Origin: Coprococcus ammoniilyticus
Lineage (GTDB): Bacteria; Bacillota; Clostridia; Lachnospirales; Lachnospiraceae
DNA length: 64,000 nucleotides
Assembly: GCF_025567345.1 (NCBI RefSeq)
Contig: NZ_JAOQJS010000004.1
Span: 356,734-420,733, forward strand
Direction: 5' to 3'
This document shows positions 33,126 through 42,943 of the stretch, one piece after another (position 1 is the stretch's first letter; each line of letters opens with the position of its first letter). The notes under the pieces were generated by a model. That model saw only the letters and a program-made list of their open reading frames with translations. It made no database searches and had not been told where the DNA came from. Made by a program: the position numbers and the translations under genes.

Positions 33126-33503
33126 TTAATCATTTTCTTTTTGATTAAGATCTATATATTTATCATTAAACTCAGCATTGAATACAGGTAATATGTTATA
33201 ATATTGTTCATATATTTCTTTACCAGACATATGAGTTAGATATTTTATTCCATTAGGTAACTGCTTATGAATAGTTTTTTCTTCTACAATACTTTTCTCT
33301 TTGCTAAATCTATCACCTATTTTTCCACAAATAGAACAGTAGCTACTTAATTCTGTATAAAGATTATTCTTTCCCATAAAAGAAAACTTATATCTTATAA
33401 TACATTCCTCATATTGATGTTTGTGCTTTGATTTACGGTTGCTCTTTGAGATATTGCTTTCTGTTGATTTGAGATATTTTGGTATTTCGTTTTCTTGTAT
33501 CAT
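33126..33503 (-). CDS. Basic phage protein with a Cys pair
   Basis: 125 residues from an ATG behind AAGGAGG. The N-terminus is Ser/Lys/His-rich (SNRKSKHKHQYEEC), and a CSICG pair together with the upstream Cys and His could hold zinc. It is the first minus-strand gene of the early region seen from the integrase side. The promoter-like motif abuts its ribosome binding site. Function unknown; a DNA-binding regulator is plausible. Confidence 0.6.
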   Translation of the reverse strand: MIQENEIPKYLKSTESNISKSNRKSKHKHQYEECIIRYKFSFMGKNNLYTELSSYCSICGKIGDRFSKEKSIVEEKTIHKQLPNGIKYLTHMSGKEIYEQYYNILPVFNAEFNDKYIDLNQKEND

Positions 33504-33521
33504 ATTTGATTCCTCCTTGAT

Positions 33522-33532
33522 ATATTATTCTC
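33522..33532 (-). promoter_or_regulatory. Putative phage promoter element (GAGAATAATAT variant)
   Basis: AGAGAGAATAATATATCAAGG, immediately above the ribosome binding site of the gene starting at 33503. Confidence 0.45.
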
Positions 33533-34621
33533 TCTTTTGGTATTAGTTTGTGATCAGTTATCTATCCCAAAATTATTTTCTTGCTACGCTGCGAAAATAC
33601 CGTCCCTTATCAAAGGGACTATTTTTATACTGACGTATACCATTACATTCTTTATATGGAGTTATGGGAACTAAATCGATCATTTTGAGGGTAAATTTTT
33701 ATTTTTATATCTTTGTTGATAGATTGGTAGGGTAGAAGATAAAATTGATTTTTGTGTCGATTTGATACGAATTAGTCAAGTAATTATGTTTTAAATAAAA
33801 ATAAGACAGGTGAAGTAAATCATCTGCCTTTAATTTTAATATGTGCGTTACCTACTCATATAGGTAAATATCTGTTCTGGATTTTCTATTTTCTTGATAT
33901 GCATTGTAATTATAATCCACATGTCATTGATCTTTTTTCATAACTGGTGTTTTATATCCTTGTTTATCACTGGCAGATTAATTATGAGATCATATTGCTA
34001 TAAGCATTGCTTGGTATTTGTCTGTATTGGTACAAGATAATATTTGGTTGGTTTGTTCATTGTAAATCTTCCTGGTTCAATAATTATTTTTTTGTGTTTC
34101 TATTAGGTTATTATCTGTTTGAGAGTGAATTGGACATAGAATAGCAAGTTAGAATATATATATTAAAAATTAAGTTCGGCGATTGATGAGAAATGCGTTG
34201 GTGCTGATTTTGAAATTATAGTTAATTTTCTATTGAAATGTAAGCTTGAGCTAGGTATAATTTGTATTTTTATTTTGGTACATTGAGTGATATTCGACTT
34301 AATTTATATTATGTTCGTAAATTGCTTAATTTTCTTTGCTGAATTGAGTGTTTGATAACAAGATGGGTTATTTTACATATTATAGAAATGATTAAAATTG
34401 ATTGATTTGCAAGAGGTTTGTCGAACTCAATATCGAAGTGGGTGATTTTTGGTAGTAGGAATGAGAGAGTGGTAAAAAGGATGGATATACTTGGGATTTT
34501 TAAGAGTTTCGTGTGAATGGAACAGATACACGCTTTTCCTCGCTCTGCTCTGACTTTAAAGATGTAAACATACCTACTAGATTTTAATACCGTAAAATCA
34601 CGGTATTTCCCAGCTATTGCT
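33533..34621. other. Long AT-rich region without supported genes
   Basis: About 1.1 kb with no reading frame I can defend on either strand. A palindromic hairpin GTCCCTT/AAAGGGAC followed by TATTTTTA on the plus strand (33602-33625) is a probable terminator. The region separates the early operon from the excisionase/integrase genes, so it is a likely place for regulatory or origin sequences, but I see no iterons. Confidence 0.5.
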
Positions 34622-34762
34622 ATGCGAGATACTATTATTCGTAAAAATGATAGAATTTGTCAGTTTGAGATTCAGAAGATTCAGCCTGAGATCGAATTCG
34701 TAGAAGTTGATCACTTAGATGATGAATCAAGAGGTGGAATTGGGTCTACTGGAACAAATTAA
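34622..34762 (+). CDS. Possible small gene upstream of excisionase
   Basis: 46 codons, MRDTIIRKNDRICQFEIQK, acidic centre, ending in GGIGSTGTN just before the ribosome binding site of the next gene. The frame stays open upstream of the ATG for about 50 more bases but has no good start, so this may be the tail of a decayed longer gene. No family recognised. Confidence 0.3.
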   Translation: MRDTIIRKNDRICQFEIQKIQPEIEFVEVDHLDDESRGGIGSTGTN

Positions 34763-34788
34763 AGAGGTGAGCATATATAGAACAAACA

Positions 34789-34974
34789 GTGGAAATTAAG
34801 GATAAGATTAATCTTACCATTAAAGAAGCATCGATATACTCTAATATTGGAGAAACTACAATTAGAAAACTACTATCTGCAACGGCATGTCCTTTCTTAT
34901 TAAAAGTGGGTAATAAACAGTTAATTAAAAGAAATGAATTCGAGAAATATTTAAATAGTAAGCATTTTATATGA
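34789..34974 (+). CDS. Excisionase-like protein (Tn916 Xis type)
   Basis: 61 residues from a GTG; AGAGGTGA lies 20 bases upstream and could instead serve an ATA four codons earlier. The sequence LTIKEASIYSNIGETTIRKL is a winged/helix-turn-helix motif as in Tn916-type excisionases, and QLIKRNEFEKYL completes the fold. It directly precedes the integrase, the usual xis-int order, so it should bind the attachment arms and steer excision. Confidence 0.75.
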   Translation: MEIKDKINLTIKEASIYSNIGETTIRKLLSATACPFLLKVGNKQLIKRNEFEKYLNSKHFI

Positions 34975-35057
34975 GATTGATATAACAATAAGAATCTTTG
35001 TGTGGTATAATACATACACGCAGAGATTCTTTGCCTTATATAAAGGAGGAATTACGA

Positions 35058-36332
35058 TTGGGCAAAGATCTAAAAGGAAAAGAATTAGGGCAAGGTATCG
35101 TCCAAAAAAAGAGTGGTAGATATGAAGCAAGATATGTTGATCGTTTTGGCAAAAGAATATCGATTTCAGGCAAAGATTTAAAAGATGTCAAAAAGCGATA
35201 CAATGAAGCATTGTATGAAAATGATAAACAAATCAACATCAGAGAGAATATCACACTCGATGAGTGGTATAAAGAATGGATGGATGTTTATAAGTTTGAT
35301 GTTATACGAGAAAATACAAAAAAATATTACAACACAGTATACAAAAAGCATATATCACCTTATCTTGGTATGTTCCATTTAACAGATATTACTCAATATC
35401 AAATTAAAAAGAGACTCAAAGAGTTAAAAGAGAATGGGTACAAATTTGAAACTTGTAATAAAGTAAAAATCTTACTGGTTGATATTTTTAATAAAGCTCT
35501 TATAAACGAATATGTGCGAAGAAATCCAGCGAAAGGAATCACTTTAAAAAGAGACGAGAAAAAAGATATTAGAGTATTAACCAGAGAAGAACAGGTAACT
35601 TTCTTTGATTGCTGTAAAGGCACATTTTATGATAATCTATTTGTGACTGCGGTATCAACAGGAATGCGAATTGGAGAACTTGCAGCGTTAAAATGGGAAG
35701 ATATTGATTGGAATAACATGGTTATTAATGTCAGAAAAACGCTTGTATACCAACAATACGAAGGTGATGCCAAAAAGGATTTTCATTTTGAAAACCCTAA
35801 GACAGATACAAGCACAAGAAAGATACCAATTAATAGACAATGTGAATTAGCCTTAAAGAAGCAGTTCATGCAAAAAAGAGCTGTAGCATCCAAACAGCCA
35901 ATCACAAAAAATGTCAGGGAAGATTGTGCAGATTTGTTATTCACAACAAGATTTAATACACCTTTAAATTCTCAAATTGTATGTGATGCAATCAACAAAA
36001 TCATTGAAGAGATCAATCTAACAAAAGACTATTTAGATGAAATGGAATCATTTTCTGCTCATTGTTTTCGCCACACATTTGCCACACGTTGCTTTGAAGC
36101 TGGTATTACACCAAAGACAGTACAAAAATATCTGGGACATGCTACATTACAAATGACAATGGATCTCTATACATCTGTTATGCCACAGCATATGGAGACA
36201 GAGATGAATAAATTTGCAGATGTACTTGACACCATCTCTCAATTGGGTGATAATCTTGTCGAAAAACAATACAAAAATACCATCCATAATGCTAAAATAA
36301 CTGTTTTTCGTGGAGACTCAATGGTGGTATAA
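35058..36332 (+). CDS. int: Site-specific integrase (tyrosine recombinase)
   Basis: 424 residues from a TTG with AAAGGAGG seven bases upstream; the longer frame has no such site. An AP2-like arm-binding domain comes first (GIVQKKSGRYEARYVDRFGK), then the core-binding domain (residues 55-150). The catalytic domain follows: STGMRIGELAALKWEDI (Arg), SAHCFRHTFATRCFEAG (His-x-x-Arg), LGHATLQMTMDLYTSV (His and Tyr). It is oriented towards the host gene at 36473, marking the right prophage end. attR should lie in 36333-36472. Confidence 0.93.
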   Translation: MGKDLKGKELGQGIVQKKSGRYEARYVDRFGKRISISGKDLKDVKKRYNEALYENDKQINIRENITLDEWYKEWMDVYKFDVIRENTKKYYNTVYKKHISPYLGMFHLTDITQYQIKKRLKELKENGYKFETCNKVKILLVDIFNKALINEYVRRNPAKGITLKRDEKKDIRVLTREEQVTFFDCCKGTFYDNLFVTAVSTGMRIGELAALKWEDIDWNNMVINVRKTLVYQQYEGDAKKDFHFENPKTDTSTRKIPINRQCELALKKQFMQKRAVASKQPITKNVREDCADLLFTTRFNTPLNSQIVCDAINKIIEEINLTKDYLDEMESFSAHCFRHTFATRCFEAGITPKTVQKYLGHATLQMTMDLYTSVMPQHMETEMNKFADVLDTISQLGDNLVEKQYKNTIHNAKITVFRGDSMVV

Positions 36333-36472
36333 CTGGTGTTAGTGGAGACAAATATTCAAAGAATGGCTTAAAATAAGCATTTGTGAAGTACCAATTTTAA
36401 CAACAAGAATATCTTATTACGTATACCAGATAACCCCGTATTTATGGACAGAAAAGGCGGATAAAAAGAAAA
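36333..36472. other. Phage-host junction region (attR expected here)
   Basis: The AT-rich stretch after the integrase stop gives way to host-like sequence before the gene at 36473. The inverted motif GGCTTAAAATAAGC (near 36365) is visible. The core repeat cannot be set because attL is outside the window. Confidence 0.5.
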
Positions 36473-38821
36473 ATGAAACAGCAGAATAAACGATTAATAC
36501 TTCTATGTATAGCAGCTTTGTTGATATTGTTTATGGGAGCCGGGAAAAATACCGGAAATGTGCAGGCTGCGGAATCAGTAAAGAAACAGGAATTATCACA
36601 GGACGAGAACACACATACATTTTCAAATGCCAGTGACGGTTCCTTCCAATATGATTATGCAGTAAAGTCAGATTACTATAAAGGTATGGGTGTAGATGAG
36701 AGCACCGGACTGAAATATGCACTTGTAAGCTATGATGAGAAGCTGTGGGCGGTTGTAGTAACTAAGAAAAGTGAGTTTAATGGTTCCTATGATACCAGCT
36801 CTTATACAGGCAAGATGTCATTGAAATTTAAGCCGGCAACGACAAAGACCGTGCTTCGGTTTTCAAAAAATAAAACCGGAAACACAGCTCTTGAAAAATG
36901 CTTTTACTATAGTGACGATTATTCCATTCTGACAACCGGTTTTTCAAAGGATATATATTACATTGACGGAACACCGGTAAAAGGAATCAAGAAGGTAGCA
37001 GGAACGTATTATTTCTTCCGGAAAGGAAAGCGGGTGGATGAAACCGGCTGGTATCCATATGGAAGATCACAGGTATATGTAAAGGATGGAAAGGCAATAT
37101 TCCGCTTTTCAGGAGATGCCTGTTATTCATTTACAAATGGCAAGAAACAGCGTGTAACGGATCGTTACATCAGCGTTAAAGGCACAGTGTACTGGTTTGA
37201 TGCAGCGGGTGCACTGGCACAGGGAATGAAACAGGCCGGCGGAGAATATTATTATTTGCGGGATGGTGTAAGCCGTCGGAACTATTATAAAAAGGTTGAT
37301 CGTTATGGCTATTATTTTGGCGAAGATGGCAAAGCAGTAAGAGATACATGGGTAAATGTAAAAAATGCCATGATGTATTTTAATGCAAATGCACGTAATA
37401 CAAAGACCTATTATCTGGATGGATATAAGGACAGCGAGCGGATCGGAATGTATAAGATCTACAGTAAAAACAAATGGAATTTTGTAACAGATGGCATTTA
37501 TAAGATCGATGGCTCATTTGTATATTTTAAAAATGGAAGACATTATACATCAACCAGATGGTACAGCTCAAATGATACGACCATGTATTATATCCGAAAG
37601 GGAGAAGTGCTCTATAAACGAAAACAGTCCGGAAACGGATATGTGCTGTATCAGGCAAATGGAGTCAGATGGAAGAAAGTTTCCAGTATGTGGGCGCCAT
37701 ATAATAAAGGAAAAACCTTTTACTATGATAAAAATGGAACAAGTCTGTACCGGTATTTTAATGCCAGCTATTCAAAGAGCAAATACAGGAACACAGTATG
37801 GATCTATGATGCAGGAAGTTCCGGATGGCAGCAGGTAACAGATAAATTATTAAATATTCATTCGGATTATTATTATATACCGGAAGATGGCGTGATAAAG
37901 GCAGAAGAGGGCTGGCAGACCATTGACAAAAAAACTGCAGTCTATACGGATGCTTCCGGAAAAGTATCAAAATACATATATTATGACAAGACCGGAAAAT
38001 ATTCCATATACAGAGAAGGACAGAAGCTGGATCAGATCGTTCCGGGGATTGTTACTGTCCAGATCAATGGCAAGACGGTATATTACCTGATGAATGAACA
38101 GGGACAAAGTGTATCTGGAAGTCAGTCCGTGGATGGATATCTATATGACTTTGATAAATATGGACGTGCATATAGCAGACGACTGGAAGGTTCTGTTTAC
38201 TGGGATACGGATGCATGGATGAAGCGCGTGATCCTGGCATATCTGGGTAAGACAAATATATATTGCAATGTATTTGTCGATCAGGCATTTGCACTTGCTG
38301 GTGGAGATGATCCATCGCAGAAACTTGCGGTTCAGTATACAAGTCCGGAAAAAGGCGGTATCCTGTTAGATCGGATGTATACCGGAACGGAATGGGGCGG
38401 TGCCGGAACTGTGACCGGAAAAGTTGTTCTGTCAGATGGGAAAAGCTGGATGAAACAGGATTCGATTCAGTTGAATTCAGATATTGTAGATTTCTCATAT
38501 GATGCATTAACTCCGGGAGACGTGATCGTATATTATAAAAACGGAGAGACAGAGGCAAGCCATGTTTCCCTGTTTCTTGGTAAGTTTAAAAATGCGGCAG
38601 CGGTTAAGAAATATCTGATCCGGATGGGTGTTTCCAAACAGTTGGCGGAAGCCTGTGTCAAGGACTGGGGCGCTTATTATGATAATGATGGAACTTACTG
38701 GTGTATTCACGGTGGAATGGGAAGCAGTAGTCAGGTCTATATCAGTAACAGTACTTATTGTATTCCGGCATCCGGCAATACATATACATATGGAAGAAAG
38801 ATCATAAATGTGATCGACTAA
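36473..38821 (+). CDS. Secreted cell-wall-binding repeat protein with NlpC/P60-like C-terminus
   Basis: 782 residues. Signal peptide at 1-32 (LILLCIAALLILFMGAG, cleavage near VQAAE). From about 150 to 560 there are repeats of the choline/wall-binding type (GTYYFFRKGKRVDETGWY, GEYYYLRDG, YGYYFGEDGKAV). The C-terminal 220 residues look like a cysteine peptidase/amidase: Cys in NIYCNVFVDQAFALAGG and His in ASHVSLFLGKF. It would bind the host's own wall and cut peptidoglycan. It is the first host gene beyond the prophage. Confidence 0.75.
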   Translation: MKQQNKRLILLCIAALLILFMGAGKNTGNVQAAESVKKQELSQDENTHTFSNASDGSFQYDYAVKSDYYKGMGVDESTGLKYALVSYDEKLWAVVVTKKSEFNGSYDTSSYTGKMSLKFKPATTKTVLRFSKNKTGNTALEKCFYYSDDYSILTTGFSKDIYYIDGTPVKGIKKVAGTYYFFRKGKRVDETGWYPYGRSQVYVKDGKAIFRFSGDACYSFTNGKKQRVTDRYISVKGTVYWFDAAGALAQGMKQAGGEYYYLRDGVSRRNYYKKVDRYGYYFGEDGKAVRDTWVNVKNAMMYFNANARNTKTYYLDGYKDSERIGMYKIYSKNKWNFVTDGIYKIDGSFVYFKNGRHYTSTRWYSSNDTTMYYIRKGEVLYKRKQSGNGYVLYQANGVRWKKVSSMWAPYNKGKTFYYDKNGTSLYRYFNASYSKSKYRNTVWIYDAGSSGWQQVTDKLLNIHSDYYYIPEDGVIKAEEGWQTIDKKTAVYTDASGKVSKYIYYDKTGKYSIYREGQKLDQIVPGIVTVQINGKTVYYLMNEQGQSVSGSQSVDGYLYDFDKYGRAYSRRLEGSVYWDTDAWMKRVILAYLGKTNIYCNVFVDQAFALAGGDDPSQKLAVQYTSPEKGGILLDRMYTGTEWGGAGTVTGKVVLSDGKSWMKQDSIQLNSDIVDFSYDALTPGDVIVYYKNGETEASHVSLFLGKFKNAAAVKKYLIRMGVSKQLAEACVKDWGAYYDNDGTYWCIHGGMGSSSQVYISNSTYCIPASGNTYTYGRKIINVID

Positions 38822-38826
38822 TAATA

Positions 38827-38903
38827 CAAAAGCATTAGAATGCGGATATTGCATGGTTGTATGTAACTTACAACAGCAAATTGTCCGTATCTAATGCTTT
38901 TTT
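38827..38903. terminator. Bidirectional terminator between convergent genes
   Basis: AAAAGCATTAGA and TCTAATGCTTTT are exact reverse complements with T/A tracts on both sides. Confidence 0.65.
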
Positions 38904-38909
38904 AGATGT

Positions 38910-40841
38910 TTATTCCTCAGAAGATAATTCTTCCCACTGTTCATACATCGTGTTCAATTCTTCTTCTACAGAATTTCGTTCTTTTGTCAGATCATTTAAC
39001 AGTGCAACATTTGTTGCATTTTCAGGAACCAGAAATTCTTCATCAATTTCAGCCAGACGGTTTTCAAGCTGTTCGATCTTGTCTTCCAGCTTTTTCAGAT
39101 CATTTGCTTTTTTCCGAAGTCTTGCCTGTTCGGCTTTGTTTTCCTTCCAAGAGAGCTTTGCCTGGGATTCTGTCTGTTTTTCCTGAGAGACAGTATCAGA
39201 TACTGGTGCAAATGCCTGCTTTCCGGTGGAAGCCGGCTGGGCTCTGTGGCTTTCGTAGTAATCATAGTTTCCAATATAATTGGTTAACTGCTTATCCTTT
39301 AATTCGATGATCCTTGTTGCTGTCTGATTGATAAAATATCGATCATGGGATACATAAAGGACTGTTCCGGTATAGTTCCGTATCGCTTCTTCAAGGATCT
39401 CCTTGGATGTGATATCCAGATGGTTGGTCGGCTCATCGAGAATCAGGAAGTTTGCAGATGAGAGCATCATTTTGGCAAGGGATACACGCCCTTTTTCGCC
39501 ACCGCTCAAGTCTGCGATCCGTTTGAACACATCCTCTCCGGTAAATAGAAAGGCGGCAAGAACGTTTCGGATCCTGGTATTGGTCAGGTCAGGATAGGCG
39601 TTGCTGATCTCGTCAAATACCGTATTGTTCATATTCAGGACCTGATGCTCCTGATCGTAGTAACCGATCTTGACACGGGAGCCTAAGATGACAGTTCCGG
39701 CATCCTTTGGAACAAGCTTGTTGATGATCTTTAAGATCGTAGTCTTACCGGTTCCGTTTCCGCCGATCAGGGCGACATGCTCACCACGTTTGATCTCCAT
39801 ATTCAGATCGGAAAACAGATTATACTGTTCAAAGGCTTTGGACAGCCCTTCAATCGTAAGTACATCTTCACCGCTGATAACGGATGGTTCCAGCGTCAGC
39901 CGCATTTCACTGTTTAATTCGGTTGGCTTGTCCAGACGTTCCACACGGTCTAACATTTTTTCACGGCTTTCTGCCCGTTTGATTGATTTTTCACGATTGA
40001 ACTGCTTTAATTTTGTGATAACTTCTTCCTGATGCTTGATATCTGCCTGCTGGTTTAAGTAGGCTTTCATCTTATTTGTCCGGATCTCGGCGCGCTTTTG
40101 AGAGAAGTAGGTGTAGTTTCCGTTATATACGGTGCTGTGTCCACGATCAAGTTCTACGACCTTTGTTACGATCTTATCCAGAAAGTAACGGTCATGGGAG
40201 ACGAGAATCACACTTCCCTGATAGCCGGTTAGAAAGGTTTCAAGCCAACTGATCGAATCCATATCCAGATGGTTGGTCGGCTCATCCAAGATGATGATAT
40301 CCGGTTTTGTAAGAAGAAGTCTGCCGAGTGAAAGACGGGTTTTTTGTCCGCCCGATAAGGTATCGGTATGACGGTCGAAATCTTCTTTGGAGAAGCCGAG
40401 ACCTTTTAATACTCCGGTGATCTCACTTTCGTAGGCATATCCGTTTTTATATTCAAATTCATGTGTATAGCGGTTATAGGTTGAGAGGGCGGCTTTCAGT
40501 TCGTCGCCGGTCAGTGTTGTCATATCCTGTTCCAGTTTGCGGATCTTATTCTGAAGCTCGATCACAGGCTTCATGGCATCCTCCATCACGCCGTATACCG
40601 TATCGTCATAGAAAATATCCTGATGCTGGGAGAGGTAACCGATCGTACGGTCTTTTGATAAAACAATCTGTCCGGAATCTGCTTCTTCTTCCTGCATAAT
40701 GATCTTTAATAATGTTGTTTTGCCTGCACCATTGATACCAACGATCGCCATTTTTTCCTTATCTTCAAGATGAAAGGATACATTGTCGAGAATTACGTTG
40801 GTTCCGAATGCTTTACTTATATTTTGACAATCGAGAATCAT
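38910..40841 (-). CDS. ABC-F family ATPase (ribosome-associated)
   Basis: 643 residues with two ABC domains and no membrane part. Walker A: GINGAGKTTLL and GGNGTGKTTIL. Signatures: LSGGQKTRLSLGRLLL and LSGGEKGRVSLAKMML. Walker B: IIILDEPTNHLD twice. A linker of about 80 residues lies between the domains, and a C-terminal coiled coil (residues 560-640) as in Uup/YdiF-type members. ABC-F proteins act at the ribosomal E site. Monocistronic, ending at a shared terminator with the preceding convergent gene. Confidence 0.93.
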   Translation of the reverse strand: MILDCQNISKAFGTNVILDNVSFHLEDKEKMAIVGINGAGKTTLLKIIMQEEEADSGQIVLSKDRTIGYLSQHQDIFYDDTVYGVMEDAMKPVIELQNKIRKLEQDMTTLTGDELKAALSTYNRYTHEFEYKNGYAYESEITGVLKGLGFSKEDFDRHTDTLSGGQKTRLSLGRLLLTKPDIIILDEPTNHLDMDSISWLETFLTGYQGSVILVSHDRYFLDKIVTKVVELDRGHSTVYNGNYTYFSQKRAEIRTNKMKAYLNQQADIKHQEEVITKLKQFNREKSIKRAESREKMLDRVERLDKPTELNSEMRLTLEPSVISGEDVLTIEGLSKAFEQYNLFSDLNMEIKRGEHVALIGGNGTGKTTILKIINKLVPKDAGTVILGSRVKIGYYDQEHQVLNMNNTVFDEISNAYPDLTNTRIRNVLAAFLFTGEDVFKRIADLSGGEKGRVSLAKMMLSSANFLILDEPTNHLDITSKEILEEAIRNYTGTVLYVSHDRYFINQTATRIIELKDKQLTNYIGNYDYYESHRAQPASTGKQAFAPVSDTVSQEKQTESQAKLSWKENKAEQARLRKKANDLKKLEDKIEQLENRLAEIDEEFLVPENATNVALLNDLTKERNSVEEELNTMYEQWEELSSEE

Positions 40842-40989
40842 AAGATTCCTCCTTATTTTCTTATATCATGTCAGATCTCATAACATTATATCGGTGTGTC
40901 AGGAAATAAGCAATATCCATTGAAATAGAATTTTAATAAAAAGGGAATATTTTCACATAAAATTTAGAAAAAGGTTATGTCATAAAAAT

Positions 40990-41019
40990 TGACTGACAAG
41001 GGAATAAAATGGTATCATA
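40990..41019 (+). promoter_or_regulatory. Putative promoter of the RelA-like gene
   Basis: TTGACT, 18-base spacer, TATCAT, about 60 bases before the ATG at 41078. Confidence 0.5.
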
Positions 41020-41077
41020 ATAGTGTATTTTTGTGCGCTTTTTACGGGTGAAAGTTATTTGAAAAGCAGGTGGTTAT

Positions 41078-42865
41078 ATGGAACGTAATAATGAGTCTCT
41101 GGCACTGATCAGTGACAAAGATATTCAGGAATTGAATGATATAAGAACGAAGCTGGAACAGACGTTGATGACGAAGCTCAGAAATGCCGGAATCTATTTT
41201 CACAGTATGTCGAGAGTGAAGACATTGACGTCATTACAGCGTAAGTTAGATACAGGGAAATATGGCACAGGAAAAGATGATAAAAAGATTCAGGATCTGA
41301 TCGGTATCCGTATTAATTTATTTTATACAGAAGATATCAGGATCAGTGAAGCATTGCTTGAAGATACATTTATGGTAGATAACTGGTCGAAGACGGCATG
41401 GGAAGAAAACAGGTTTGAAGCACAGAAGTGTAATGGTGTATTTAAGATCCCAAGCAAATATCTGATCAACATATCCGATCAGTTGTGGGAGCAGCCATTT
41501 GACCGGACCTTTGAGGTTCAGCTCAGAACGGTTCTGTTTGAGGGCTGGCATGAGATCGAGCATGAGATGCGGTACAAGTATAAAATGGATGAAGGCTTTG
41601 ATGATAACAGAAGCAGTTTGTGGGATGGACAGGAAAAGGATGCCCGCATGATGAACAGCATCATCGCAAACCTAGAGCTGTGCGACTGGTCAATCGTGCA
41701 GATCTTCGATAATCTGGCAAGAGACCAGTATATTAAGAAAAACTGGGAAAATGCGATCCGAAGCAAATACCGGTTAAAGATCACACAGGATAAGATTAAG
41801 CCTGAGGTTCGGGCATATTTTGATGAACATCCGGAGGTTGTAGAGAAGTTCTGGGCGGTATCCAAGCAGCAGCTTGTAAATATTCTGCTGAATAAAAAAT
41901 ATCAGAAGGTATTGTCGCCGAACCGGGTAATCTACCTTATCAATAAAGAAGTGGTAAATGATGAATTCATATCAGCACAGCTTGACAGAGAACAGTTCGG
42001 CAGAGTGCTGAACAAAGAGATTAAGCAGGAGATCCGTCCATTGGTATCGGATCTGGTATTTGACCAGAGAATTCGGATACGGGATGACGGATTTGACCGG
42101 GCAAGTGAGATTATATATGAATGGGCATATCAGCATATTTCCCTGATATTCGGACAGATGCCGAAAAAACTGGAATCCGTTTCATATGAAGTGATGGGAT
42201 ATAAGTTAAAGGTCGTTGCAGAGAAAGAATATTTTCTTATGGATATGCAGACAATCAGCAATGAAGAAGCCGGTATGATCTGGCATGTGGTTGCAGAACT
42301 TCGAAAAGACAATGATGGACTGTATCTGACCTGCCGTCATATCTGTGAGAATATCTATTCCAGAGAGCGCCGGTATAATCGACCAAAGTTTATGCGGGAT
42401 ATATTTAATCAGGTCGGATTCTTGGATGCGGACGTATTTATGGATGAAGACACCGAAGCGGTTCCGATATCCGCAGACCAGCTTAAAAACCTTCTTTCAC
42501 ATGCTGGTAGAAGTCTTCCGGTGATCCTTGTAGATAAGCCGGAGCAGATTCCGGACTGGGCGCAGGATTTTGACGGATATACGATCAATGCAGAGGTTCT
42601 CTGTAAATCATTAGCCGGTATCTGTCATGTGTTCCTGGGAGATGAGAGCTGTATCAGCCGGATGCAGGAGATCTATGGAAATGAGAGTGTTGATGGCGCG
42701 GTATTCTACTGGGGCAGAGATGATGAAAGCCCTACGATATTTACACAGGAGGCCATCCGAAAAGCTTGTTTTGAAGAGGTCAATCACAGCGTTGATGAAG
42801 ACGAGGAATACGAGAAAGCTTTCCGATATCGTCTGCGAGAACTGGTCTGTCAGGAATTCCATTAA
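41078..42865 (+). CDS. RelA/SpoT-domain protein with large C-terminal extension
   Basis: 595 residues. The first 210 form a (p)ppGpp-synthetase-type domain: FHSMSRVKTLTSLQRKL, KIQDLIGIRINLF, and FEVQLRTVLFEGWHEIEHEM, the usual catalytic and nucleotide-binding motifs. There is no HD hydrolase. The rest (residues 230-595) is not a standard TGS/ACT tail; near 480-560 it has LPVILVDKPEQIPDW, CKSLAGICHVFLGDES and VFYWGRDDE, a module I have only a loose memory of from actinobacterial multidomain proteins. It is followed closely by a partner gene at 42944. Fused toxin-type synthetases exist in phage defence. Confidence 0.7.
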   Translation: MERNNESLALISDKDIQELNDIRTKLEQTLMTKLRNAGIYFHSMSRVKTLTSLQRKLDTGKYGTGKDDKKIQDLIGIRINLFYTEDIRISEALLEDTFMVDNWSKTAWEENRFEAQKCNGVFKIPSKYLINISDQLWEQPFDRTFEVQLRTVLFEGWHEIEHEMRYKYKMDEGFDDNRSSLWDGQEKDARMMNSIIANLELCDWSIVQIFDNLARDQYIKKNWENAIRSKYRLKITQDKIKPEVRAYFDEHPEVVEKFWAVSKQQLVNILLNKKYQKVLSPNRVIYLINKEVVNDEFISAQLDREQFGRVLNKEIKQEIRPLVSDLVFDQRIRIRDDGFDRASEIIYEWAYQHISLIFGQMPKKLESVSYEVMGYKLKVVAEKEYFLMDMQTISNEEAGMIWHVVAELRKDNDGLYLTCRHICENIYSRERRYNRPKFMRDIFNQVGFLDADVFMDEDTEAVPISADQLKNLLSHAGRSLPVILVDKPEQIPDWAQDFDGYTINAEVLCKSLAGICHVFLGDESCISRMQEIYGNESVDGAVFYWGRDDESPTIFTQEAIRKACFEEVNHSVDEDEEYEKAFRYRLRELVCQEFH

Positions 42866-42943
42866 AAACCGGGTTGCAAAGATCAGAAAATGGATGTATG
42901 ATTTGAGCGGAACAAATTTGAATGAAGTGGAGACAATATACAA

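Noticed and set aside
33504..34760. CI-type lysogeny repressor near the integrase
   Set aside because: Searched both strands by eye; no helix-turn-helix gene apart from the excisionase. The repressor may be outside the window.
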